Made by a program: the position numbers and the translations under genes. A stretch of DNA of 64,000 nt from Streptomyces venezuelae ATCC 10712 (GTDB lineage Bacteria; Actinomycetota; Actinomycetes; Streptomycetales; Streptomycetaceae): positions 3,224,001 through 3,288,000 of the forward strand of contig NZ_CP029197.1 in the NCBI RefSeq assembly GCF_008639165.1, written 5' to 3'. Shown here one piece after another: positions 37,654 through 44,956 of the stretch. The notes beneath the pieces are model-generated. The model had not been told where the DNA came from, did no database searches, and worked only from the letters and a program-made list of their open reading frames with translations. Every line of letters starts with the position of its first letter. Within the stretch, counting starts at the first letter, position 1.

Positions 37654-38102
37654 CGATCGCGCCCGAGTCCCCCATGAACCTCCCCGCCTCGATGCCGGCC
37701 GAGGGGAACCTGCGGCTGGCGGCGGCCATCGTCGAGGCCGATCTGACGTACGCCGAGCTCGCCGAACAGCTCCAAGTCGACCCCAAGACCGTGGAGCGCT
37801 GGGTGAACGAGCCCGGACGGCGCCCCTACGCCCGTCACGCCCACGCCGTCGCCCGCGTCCTCGGGACGACCGTGTGGGACCTGTGGCCCGCCCTGCGCCC
37901 CAAGGAGCTCGCCCCGCAGGCGCCCGCCGTGGTGCCCGTCCCGCCCGTGCTGCTGGCGGCCGCCAGGGACGCGCTGAACCGGGTCGAGAACCTCGACCTC
38001 GGCACGGCGAGCCCGACCGCCATGGCCATGCACCTGGGCTCCCTGTCTGCCGCGCTGCGGACCGTGCTCGACCTGGTCGACGTCTCCGGGGTGACCGGGT
38101 GA
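37650..38102 (+). CDS. Second HTH protein, XRE-like
   Basis: A 150-residue protein. An HTH is visible as LTYAELAEQLQVDPKTVERW followed by VNEPGRRPYARHAHAVARVL and TTVWDLWPAL, a pattern common in Streptomyces regulators. The C-terminal 50 residues are helical (LLAAARDALNRVENLDLGTA). GTG 37650 overlaps the previous stop by 4 bases, and its own stop overlaps the HNH start. It probably acts with the first HTH protein in the same control circuit; this is inference. Confidence 0.78.
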   Translation: MTIAPESPMNLPASMPAEGNLRLAAAIVEADLTYAELAEQLQVDPKTVERWVNEPGRRPYARHAHAVARVLGTTVWDLWPALRPKELAPQAPAVVPVPPVLLAAARDALNRVENLDLGTASPTAMAMHLGSLSAALRTVLDLVDVSGVTG

Positions 38103-38656
38103 GCCTGCACGCCACTCCACGGCTCAACGCCGCCCGCCGTCGCAGCCGCAAGGCGCAGCTCGCGGCCCGCGACGGCCGGCGGTGCGCCTACTGCCGGCAC
38201 CGCTTCCGCGACCTGCGGGAGGCGACGATGGACCACGTCGTACCGATCTCGCTCTACCGGACGTGGTCCGCGAACGCCCTCGTGCTCGCCTGCCAGCCCT
38301 GCAACCACATCAAGGCCGACCGACTGTTCCTGTCGCTCGCCCTGCTGCTGGTCTGGTCGACCGACCCCGCGTTCACCGGTGTTCAGCCGACCGGCGACCC
38401 GACCGACCCCACGTCCTCCATGCCCGACCAGTCGGCCGGCTCGGAGCCGGTCGAGTTGGGCCCGGACAGGGTCGACTGGCTGATGCTCGCGCGGATCGTT
38501 CACGCCCGTTCATCGGCCGCACGGTCGACCCCTGACCAGGCGAAACGCCGTGAACCGGCCGAGCGTCGCGTGCGGGTCGGTCGGCTCGACCACCGGCGGC
38601 GTACGGCCCGGATGAACACCTGTGAGCAGTCGACCGATCGAGGGGTGAGCGCGTGA
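38099..38656 (+). CDS. HNH endonuclease
   Basis: 185 residues. The HNH domain is at residues 20-76: Cys29 and Cys32 in CAYCRHRF, MDHVVPISLYR with His46, Asn59 in ANALVLACQPCNHIKADRLF, and Cys65/Cys68 of the second knuckle. All key residues are present. The C-terminal half (77-185) is polar and low-complexity and probably disordered. HNH nucleases in phages and islands nick or cut DNA in packaging, replication or interference. GTGA overlaps link it to the HTH gene before and the ATPase after, which suggests it works with replication. Confidence 0.85.
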   Translation: MSLHATPRLNAARRRSRKAQLAARDGRRCAYCRHRFRDLREATMDHVVPISLYRTWSANALVLACQPCNHIKADRLFLSLALLLVWSTDPAFTGVQPTGDPTDPTSSMPDQSAGSEPVELGPDRVDWLMLARIVHARSSAARSTPDQAKRREPAERRVRVGRLDHRRRTARMNTCEQSTDRGVSA

Positions 38657-40317
38657 ACAGCACCACCAAGCCGGTGAACGGAACCGCCCGACCTATCGAC
38701 CCCGACGGGTCGACCGACCCGGCGCCCCTGAACACCGGACAGTCCGCCATGAACACCGGAAGGGGATCCGTGAACAAGCGCCCGCCGGTCGACGACGGGG
38801 GCAAGAAGCCGTCGGCCGCCGTGCGGCTCGTGCAGCTGGCGCGGGAGCGGTACCGGTTCGTCATGTCGACCGACGGCCGCCCCTACGCGGTCGCGATCGA
38901 CGGCCCGAACATCGCCCTCCCCCTGCGCGGCCGGTCCGGCGTACGCCAGCGCCTGGCCCGCCTGTACGCCGAGACCTTCGACGGGGACGTGGCCTCGCAG
39001 TCCGCGCTGGCGGACGCCATGACCGTGCTGGAGGGCATTGCGGAGGACGACGACCCGGTGCCGGTGCACCTGCGGGTCGGTCAGGATGAGACCGGAACGA
39101 TCGTGGTCGACCTCGGCGCCGCCGACGGCCGCGCGGTGACCGTGTCGGCCGGCGGCTGGCGCGTCGTGGACCGCTCCCCGGTCCTCTTCCGCCGCTCCGG
39201 CGCCATGGCGCCCATGCCCGCACCGGCCCTTCTGGGCGACGGGCTGAGCATGCTGCACAGCCTGTTCAACATGGACGAGTCCGCGTTCCGGCAGCTCGTG
39301 GCGTGGCTGGTCGCGGCGTGGATGCCGAACATCCCTCACCCGGTGATCACGTTCAAGGGCGAGCAGGGCACGGGGAAGTCGAAGACCGCGCAGATGGTGG
39401 TCAACCTGGTCGACCCCTCCCCGGCCGCGAAGCGTTCGCAGCCGCGGGACGTCAAGGCGTGGTCGACACAGGCGTTCAACTCCTGGGCCCTGTGCCTGGA
39501 CAACGTCTCCTCCATCCCCCCGTGGCTGTCGGACACGCTGTGCAAGGCCGTGACGGGCGACGGGATCGTGGACCGGGCCCTTTACACCGACGACGACGTC
39601 GTGGTGCTCTCCTTCCGCCGGGTGCTCTCGATGACCACGATCGATGCGGGAGCGTTCGCCGGAGACCTCGCCGAGCGGCTGTTGATGCTCGAACTCCAGT
39701 TGATCGACCCCGACCGGCGCCGCACCGAGGAAGAGCTGGACACCGCCTTCGAAGCGGTCCGCCCGGCCGTCCTCGGGTCGCTGTTCGATCTGCTGGCCAC
39801 GGTGCTGGCGGTACTGCCGAACGTGAAGCTGGAGACGATGCCGCGCATGGCGGACTTCGCCCGGGTACTCGCGGCCGTCGACCAGGTCATGGGCTGGACG
39901 ACCCTGGACGACTACCTGGCCACGTCCGCGAACGTCGCCGGAGACGCCCTGGAGGGCGACCCGTTCGGCTCCGCCGTCGTCGCCCTGGTCGAGCAGTGCG
40001 GCACCTGGACCGGCACCGCCGCGCAGCTCCTGGAGCACGTCCAGCCCCCGGGCGGCATCCGGCCGCCCACCTGGCCCAAGGACGCCACCCGCGCCGGTGG
40101 GAAGGTCCGGCGGCTCGCCCCGCTCCTGCGCACCGTCGGGATCACCGTGGACGACACGCAACGTAGCCGGGACCGGCACCGCCACAAGCTCCTCGTACTG
40201 ACCCGGACCGACCCCCCCGACGAGTCAGCGTCCGCAGCGTCCGCCCCGCCGACGGACCCTTTCTGGCCCAACGTGGCCCCCATCGGACAAGGCCACACGG
40301 TCCCTGACCTGGACTGA
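38653..40317 (+). CDS. SF3-like replication ATPase/primase-associated protein
   Basis: A 554-residue protein. Residues about 225-410 hold an ATPase core: ITFKGEQGTGKSKTAQMVVN (Walker A, Lys242), WALCLDNVSSIPPWLSDTLC (Walker-B-like), VVVLSFRRVLSMTTIDAG and AERLLMLELQLIDPDRR (arginine finger region). The pattern resembles superfamily-3 or DUF927-type helicases of satellites and integrative elements; a primase domain is not evident. GTG 38653 overlaps the HNH stop, but GTG 38770 after AAGGGGATCC has a much better RBS and removes 39 low-complexity residues. Its 3' end carries iterons, as rep genes often do. Confidence 0.75.
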   Translation: MNSTTKPVNGTARPIDPDGSTDPAPLNTGQSAMNTGRGSVNKRPPVDDGGKKPSAAVRLVQLARERYRFVMSTDGRPYAVAIDGPNIALPLRGRSGVRQRLARLYAETFDGDVASQSALADAMTVLEGIAEDDDPVPVHLRVGQDETGTIVVDLGAADGRAVTVSAGGWRVVDRSPVLFRRSGAMAPMPAPALLGDGLSMLHSLFNMDESAFRQLVAWLVAAWMPNIPHPVITFKGEQGTGKSKTAQMVVNLVDPSPAAKRSQPRDVKAWSTQAFNSWALCLDNVSSIPPWLSDTLCKAVTGDGIVDRALYTDDDVVVLSFRRVLSMTTIDAGAFAGDLAERLLMLELQLIDPDRRRTEEELDTAFEAVRPAVLGSLFDLLATVLAVLPNVKLETMPRMADFARVLAAVDQVMGWTTLDDYLATSANVAGDALEGDPFGSAVVALVEQCGTWTGTAAQLLEHVQPPGGIRPPTWPKDATRAGGKVRRLAPLLRTVGITVDDTQRSRDRHRHKLLVLTRTDPPDESASAASAPPTDPFWPNVAPIGQGHTVPDLD

Positions 40318-40469
40318 CGATGCCGGACCGGGCCGCCCACCAGCGGCCCGGACACGGCAGGAAGCTGTGGACGCTACAGCCGTCCAGCGTCCACCCTAGG
40401 GTCCACACCTCTCACCGCCCCTGACCTGCACAGATGCAGCCGTGCGGACGCTGGGGCGCTGCGGACGCT
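40227..40469 (+). repeat. Iteron cluster B (AGCGTCCRC)
   Basis: Six copies of the iteron of cluster A: 40227, 40236, 40367 (inverted), 40386, 40444 (inverted) and 40461 (inverted), with CCTGACCTG at 40303 and 40420 and CCCTAGGG at 40394. Two copies lie inside the rep 3' end and the rest in the rep-xis gap (40318-40550), which holds no gene. A second origin half or an xis operator are both possible. Confidence 0.65.
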
Positions 40470-40550
40470 GCGATACACCCAATCTCTAGGACGGCCACCG
40501 GCACCACTCCCACCCCGCCCCGCGACGGACACGAGGAGTCACCCCACCCC

Positions 40551-40772
40551 ATGGCCAGCAAGCCCATCGAGACCCTGCGCGCCGGACTCCCGGACCGCTA
40601 CCTCACCCCCGAGGACATCGCCGCGATGTTCTCCGTCCCCATCGAGACCGTCTATCACTGGCGCAAGCAGCGCACCGGCCCGCCTGGCTTCCGCGTCGGC
40701 CGCCACGTCCGCTACGACCCCGCCGCCGTCCGCACCTGGGTCCAGCACCAGGAAGCCACCGACGCCGCCTGA
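40551..40772 (+). CDS. xis: Excisionase-like helix-turn-helix protein
   Basis: A 73-residue MerR/excisionase-type DNA-binding protein. DRYLTPEDIAAMFSVPIETV (residues 16-35) followed by YHWRKQRTGPPGFRVGRHVR and the YDPAAVRTWVQ helix is the standard Xis/AlpA-like fold, which directs integrase towards excision. ATG 40551 lies 12 bases after GAGGAG. Its position between rep and int matches pSAM2-type elements. A large hairpin separates it from int. Confidence 0.88.
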   Translation: MASKPIETLRAGLPDRYLTPEDIAAMFSVPIETVYHWRKQRTGPPGFRVGRHVRYDPAAVRTWVQHQEATDAA

Positions 40773-40839
40773 CCCGCCGGCCGAGCGGGAGGTAGAGCCC
40801 CCTCCCCGCTACCCGTGACGCCGTCACGCCCGCGTCACG

Positions 40840-40903
40840 GGCAGGGAGGCGCCAGGGAAGCAGGGAGAACTCCCTGGCTGCCTCCCTGGCTCACCTCCCT
40901 GCC
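40840..40903 (+). promoter_or_regulatory. Long hairpin between xis and int
   Basis: GGCAGGGAGG, GCCAGGGA and GCAG..GGGAG on the left side pair with CTCCC, CTGGC, TCCCTGGC and CCTCCCTGCC on the right with small bulges, about 28 pairs in all, with an AA apex (40868-40869). A smaller stem, CCCGTGACG with CGTCACGGG (40812-40841), and a later inverted pair around 40926-41010 make this 276-bp gap unusually structured. It may limit int expression relative to xis. Confidence 0.7.
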
Positions 40904-41048
40904 GGTGACCTGCCCAAACCCTCACCCAGGGAGGCAGGGAGGCACCCTCCCCGCCGCCCCGAGACCCCTCCACAGCCGCTTCCACGGCACCTTCATGCCT
41001 CCCTCCCTGGGGCCAGGCAACACCACCAACCGAGAGGAATAAGCCCAC

Positions 41049-42293
41049 ATGGCCGGCCACATCCAGGACCGCTGGTACAAGACCGAGACCGGCGCCGACG
41101 GCACGCCCCGCCGAGTAAAGAGCGACCGCTACGGCACGGGGATGCGCTACCGGGCCCGGTACGTCGGTCCCGACGGCACCGAGAAGTCCAAGAGCTTCCC
41201 CGACAAGCAGAAGCGCCTCGCCGAGCTGTGGCTGATCGAGACGGCCGCCGACATGGCGCGGGGGCAGTACGTCGACCCCCGGGCGGGCCGCGTCACCTTC
41301 CGGCAGTTCGCGGAGAAGTGGGTCGCGACGCACACCACGGAGGTGAACAGCCGCGAGGCGGCCGAGCGGCGGCTCCGCCTACACGCGTTCCCGTACATCG
41401 GGACCAGGCCGCTCGCGTCCTTCCAGCCCGGCCACATCCGCACGTGGCTCGGCGAGTTGGAGTCGAGCGTGCCCGCCGCCTCGCACCGCCGGATCGTCTT
41501 CGGCACCGTCTCCGCCGCGTTCAGCGCGGCCCTGGACGACGGGCTCATCTCCAAGAACCCGTGCAAGGCGAAGTCCATCCAGATCCCGAAGCCCAGTCAC
41601 ACCCGCGTCGTCCCCTGGACGGCGAAGCAGGTGTTCGGCGTGCGGGCTGCCCTGCCGGAGCACCTGAGGGCCACCGTGGACGCCGCCGGCGGATGCGGAC
41701 TGCGGCAGGGTGAAGTCTTCGGCCTCTCCGAGGATGAGGTGGACCACGACGGCGGCTGGCTCTCCGTGGAGCATCAGCTCAAGCGCATCCGGGGCAAGTT
41801 CGTCTTCGCCCTGCCGAAGGGCGGCAAGGTGCGCGACGTTCCCCTCCCCCCGTCCGTGGCGGCCGCGCTCAAGGCGCACTCGGAGAAGTACCCGCCCGTC
41901 AGGATCACGCTCCCCTGGCGGACCCCTGACGGGCCGCTCGTGACGAAGTCGCTCATCTTCACCGGGTCGGCCGGCGGCCACATCCGGGTGAGCCACTTCA
42001 ACGACTTCATGTGGAAGCCAGCCCTCGCCGCGGTGGGCATCATCCCGGAGCCGGAGGAAGGCGAGCGGTACGCGTCGGCGCCGGAGCACGGGATGCACGC
42101 GCTGAGGCACTTCTACGCCTCCGTGCTCCTGGACGCCGGAGAGAACATCCGGGCCCTGAGCCAGTACCTCGGCCACGCCGACCCGGGGTTCACACTGCGC
42201 ACGTACACGCACCTCATGCCGAGCAGCGAGGGCCGGACCAGGAATGCCGTCGAGGCGCTGTACCGCTCGAACACCGATCACACATCCGACTGA
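41049..42293 (+). CDS. int: Tyrosine integrase of the pmt-inserted element
   Basis: A 414-residue site-specific recombinase. It has an N-terminal arm-binding part (residues 1-80), a SAM-like core-binding domain (VTFRQFAEKWVATHTTEVNS) and a catalytic domain with Arg219 in CGLRQGEV, His350 and Arg353 in HALRHFYAS, His376 in YLGHAD and the nucleophile Tyr386 in RTYTHLM. All catalytic residues are present, so it should be active. It is located about 700 bp from attR, with its ATG 5 bases after an A-rich GAGAGGAATAAG stretch. Integration into a protein-coding gene rather than a tRNA is unusual for this class. Confidence 0.95.
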   Translation: MAGHIQDRWYKTETGADGTPRRVKSDRYGTGMRYRARYVGPDGTEKSKSFPDKQKRLAELWLIETAADMARGQYVDPRAGRVTFRQFAEKWVATHTTEVNSREAAERRLRLHAFPYIGTRPLASFQPGHIRTWLGELESSVPAASHRRIVFGTVSAAFSAALDDGLISKNPCKAKSIQIPKPSHTRVVPWTAKQVFGVRAALPEHLRATVDAAGGCGLRQGEVFGLSEDEVDHDGGWLSVEHQLKRIRGKFVFALPKGGKVRDVPLPPSVAAALKAHSEKYPPVRITLPWRTPDGPLVTKSLIFTGSAGGHIRVSHFNDFMWKPALAAVGIIPEPEEGERYASAPEHGMHALRHFYASVLLDAGENIRALSQYLGHADPGFTLRTYTHLMPSSEGRTRNAVEALYRSNTDHTSD

Positions 42294-42324
42294 CAATCGC
42301 TGCTCCAGCAAGCAAGATTGCCGT

Positions 42325-42888
42325 ATGGATCAAGGAGTCGCTGCAGCATTCGCGGGTATTGCTGGGCTTGTGGGAGCTGGCCTAGGCGGTCTTGCTACCG
42401 CCTACGGCGCGCGCATAGGGGCGCAGAAGACGATTGAAGCCGTCCAAGTACAGGTTTCACAGCAAGCCTCCGTTGAGCATGAGCACTGGGTTCGCGAGCA
42501 GCGAAGGCAAGCGTGTGATGACATAGCAACCGCTTGGGTGCCGTTCATGACCACCTCCGCCAACTGCCTAGCCCGAGTCTCACTGGGCAACAGCCCTTCG
42601 AACGAACAACTCTCAGAACTCCACCAGGCGTTCGTAGGGCTAGCGGCCACATGCGCCAAGCCACCCCTCTGGGGCCCAAATGAGCTGATTCGCGCAGCTC
42701 AAGACATCGTTGCGACCACACAGCCGTTCTCCCGCAGCCTGAGCACGTTTAGGGGGACCCTCGACAGCGGCGACCAGGAAGCCATCGACGCACACAAGAT
42801 CCAGGTGGACGCAAAATTCAGAGATACAAAGGCCGTTTGGCATGCCTTTACCCGCGTCACACGGGACGTGCTGGGCACACCCTCGTAA
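42325..42888 (+). CDS. Unknown protein with glycine-rich membrane segment (cargo)
   Basis: A 187-residue protein between int and attR, a common cargo spot. The N-terminus AAAFAGIAGLVGAGLGGLAT is a hydrophobic, glycine-zipper-like segment, followed by a soluble helical part (VSQQASVEHEHWVREQRRQA, then FSRSLSTFRGTLDSGDQEAI). No family recognised. Codon use differs from the neighbours (CTA, ATA, GTA, AGA-like choices, lower GC), which marks recent acquisition. A single-span protein next to int could act in exclusion or phage defence, but nothing in the sequence proves it. Confidence 0.7.
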   Translation: MDQGVAAAFAGIAGLVGAGLGGLATAYGARIGAQKTIEAVQVQVSQQASVEHEHWVREQRRQACDDIATAWVPFMTTSANCLARVSLGNSPSNEQLSELHQAFVGLAATCAKPPLWGPNELIRAAQDIVATTQPFSRSLSTFRGTLDSGDQEAIDAHKIQVDAKFRDTKAVWHAFTRVTRDVLGTPS

Positions 42889-42896
42889 CGCCGACT

Positions 42897-42914
42897 ACGG
42901 CCCACAGACGGCCC
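42897..42914 (+). repeat. Integrase arm-type direct repeat, right copy
   Basis: Exact copy of 34407-34424, 72 bases from the attR core. CCTGGTCAGCGACCTA at 42951-42966 nearby also repeats, with one change, at 37151-37166 in the control region. Confidence 0.65.
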
Positions 42915-42986
42915 AGGTGGAGTAAGCGCTAGCGCCACAGGAGCAAAATCCCTGGTCAGCGACCTACTTGAGGCGGAAGCTACAAC

Positions 42987-43071
42987 TTCATCTACTTCTG
43001 GCCGATCTACACGGGCACGCCCATTCCGCTCGACCAATGGCGCAACCGGATGTGGCTCGACACCTGGGTCT
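42987..43071 (+). other. attR: duplicated 3' end of pmt
   Basis: 85 bp matching the last codons of pmt (YFWPIYTGTPIPLDQWRNRM in frame) with no promoter or start before it, then TGA. It is the displaced original 3' end of the host gene and gives the right boundary of the element. The next chromosomal gene, a PBP, starts 110 bases further on. Confidence 0.92.
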
Positions 43072-43180
43072 GACCCCGGGGACCTCTGGGGGCCGTGTGA
43101 CGGAATGGTCGAACGGTGCTCGACACACGCATGTGACGGCTGCTTGACTCTTGGGTCCACACGGGGAGGGGAGCGCAGCC

Positions 43181-44818
43181 ATGCGCAGTGGAGTCAAGGT
43201 CGCGATCGTCGGGAGCGTGTTCGTCGTCGTGGCCGGGGGCGTCGCGTACGGGGGGTACAACCTGTACAGCGGAGTCACCGGCGGCGACACGTCGACGGGT
43301 GCCAAGTCCGCCGACGCGCCCAGAACCGGGCCCGTCACGGGCGAGGAGGTCACCACCACCGCGCGGGACTTCCTGGCCGCCTGGGCCGCCGGGGAGACCG
43401 ACAGGGCGGCGCAGTTGACGAACGACCCGGTGTCGGCGGGACCCGCGGTCCTCGCCTACCGGGAGGGCGCGAAGGTCACCGGGGCGGTCATCACGCCGGG
43501 GGCGGCGGTCGGGACGACGGTGCCGTTCACCGTGAAGGCGACGATCTCGTACGAGGGCGTCACCAAGGACCTGTCGTACGCCTCGGAGCTGACCGTGGTG
43601 CGCGGGCAGAGCACCGGCCGGGCGCTAGTGAAGTGGCAGCCCTCGGTGCTCCACCCCAAGCTCACCGCGAGCGCCACCCTGCGCACGGGCGCCTCGAAGA
43701 GCGCCGCGATCAAGGCGGTCGACCGCGACGGTGTCGAGCTGACGGCGGAGAAGTACCCCTCGCTCGGGGCGGTCCTGGCCGAGCTGCGCAAGCGGTACGG
43801 CTCCAAGGTCGGCGGCTCCAACGGGGTCGAGACCTGGATCGACTCGGGCAGCGAGGCCGTCCCCGACACCACGCTCCTGGTCCTGTCGAAGGGCAGGCCC
43901 GGCACTCTGAAGACGACCATCGACGCGGACGTGCAGGCGGCGGCCGAGAAGGCGGTCAAGGCGTTCGGGAACGCGTCGGTGGCGGCGGTCGAGCCGTCGA
44001 CGGGAGCGATACGGGCGATCGCCAACAACCCGGCGACCGAGTTCAACACGGCCCTGAGCGGGGCCCAGGCCCCCGGCTCGACCATGAAGATCGTCACGGC
44101 GACGATGATGATGCAGCACGGTCTGGCGACCCCCGGCAGCCGCGTCGAGTGCCCGCCCACCGTCTCCTGGAAGGGCGTCACCTTCCAGAACCTGGAGAAG
44201 TTCAAGATCGACAACGGCACGCTGACCGACTCCTTCCGCCGGTCCTGCAACACCGCCTTCATCAAGGCGATCGGCCCGCTCAGCAAGCAGAACATCGAGG
44301 ACACCGAGCTCGGCGAGACCGCCCGCCGCTCCTTCGGCATCGGCCTCAACTGGCAGGTCGGCGTCCCCGCGAGGGACGGCAGCGTGCCCCCGTCGGAGGG
44401 CGGCGAGACCGCCGCCTCGTACATCGGCCAGGGCAAGATCACGATGAGCGCCCTGAACGTCGCCTCGCTCTCCGCGACCGTGAAGAACGGCGGCTTCCGC
44501 CAGCCGTACCTGGTGGCGCGGGAGCTCGACGACCGGACGTTCGCCACCGCCGACCCGCTCTCCCCCGAGGTCACCTCGGGGCTGCAACGGATGATGAACG
44601 CGGCGGCGACGAACGGCACCGCGGCCGAGGCGATGGCGGGGGTGCCGTCCCCCAAGGGCGCGAAGACCGGCTCCGCCGAGGTCGGCGACCAGGCCACCTC
44701 CAACAGCTGGTTCACCGGCTACTCGGGCGACCTCGCGGCGGCGGCGGTGGTCCAGGCCGGCGGCCACGGCGGCGACGCGGCCGGCCCGGTGGTCGCCAAG
44801 GTCCTCAAGGCCGGGTGA
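43181..44818 (+). CDS. Penicillin-binding protein, transpeptidase with NTF2-like domain
   Basis: 545 residues. An N-terminal membrane anchor (VKVAIVGSVFVVVAGGVAYG) is followed by an NTF2-like MecA N-terminal domain (about 55-165) and a class B transpeptidase domain: Ser300-x-x-Lys303 in GSTMKIV, Ser355-Cys-Asn357 in RRSCNTAF, and Lys495-Thr-Gly in AKTGSAEVG. All three catalytic motifs are present. It cross-links peptidoglycan outside the membrane. ATG 43181 has GGGAGGGGAG upstream. Before the element inserted it lay directly behind pmt. Confidence 0.95.
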   Translation: MRSGVKVAIVGSVFVVVAGGVAYGGYNLYSGVTGGDTSTGAKSADAPRTGPVTGEEVTTTARDFLAAWAAGETDRAAQLTNDPVSAGPAVLAYREGAKVTGAVITPGAAVGTTVPFTVKATISYEGVTKDLSYASELTVVRGQSTGRALVKWQPSVLHPKLTASATLRTGASKSAAIKAVDRDGVELTAEKYPSLGAVLAELRKRYGSKVGGSNGVETWIDSGSEAVPDTTLLVLSKGRPGTLKTTIDADVQAAAEKAVKAFGNASVAAVEPSTGAIRAIANNPATEFNTALSGAQAPGSTMKIVTATMMMQHGLATPGSRVECPPTVSWKGVTFQNLEKFKIDNGTLTDSFRRSCNTAFIKAIGPLSKQNIEDTELGETARRSFGIGLNWQVGVPARDGSVPPSEGGETAASYIGQGKITMSALNVASLSATVKNGGFRQPYLVARELDDRTFATADPLSPEVTSGLQRMMNAAATNGTAAEAMAGVPSPKGAKTGSAEVGDQATSNSWFTGYSGDLAAAAVVQAGGHGGDAAGPVVAKVLKAG

Positions 44819-44900
44819 CGGGGGCCGGGTGACGGGCCGGGGTTCCGGGGCCGGGTGACGGCCCGGGGTTCCGGGCCCAAGTGACGGCCCGGGGCCCCCG
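44809..44900 (+). repeat. GC-rich direct repeats after the PBP gene
   Basis: Four imperfect copies of GCCGGGTGACGG-like units, separated by CCGGGGTTCCGGG, starting at the PBP stop. They can form several alternative hairpins and may act as a terminator. Confidence 0.55.
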
Positions 44901-44956
44901 TCCCGAGGTGCGGAAGTCGGTCGCGTGGCTCATACATGGACCGCTAGCGTGCGCCC

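Larger units (their letters stand above)
34317..43071 (+). mobile_element. Integrative element inserted into the 3' end of pmt
   Basis: About 8,755 bp bounded by the 85-bp direct repeats attL and attR. It holds a P-loop kinase and GntR regulator on the minus strand, and HTH, HTH, HNH nuclease, SF3-like ATPase, excisionase and tyrosine integrase on the plus strand, with int close to attR and an unknown gene between. Iteron-like repeats occur at both sides of the replication module. No TraB/FtsK-like transfer gene, relaxase, capsid, portal or terminase is visible. The order rep-xis-int-att recalls pSAM2-type AICEs; the compact content also recalls phage satellites. CTAG is several times more frequent than in the flanks. 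Confidence 0.9.

Noticed and set aside
42987..43071. Second, truncated pmt gene
   Set aside because: Only 85 bp remain with no start or upstream homology; it is the attR half-site, not a degraded paralogue.
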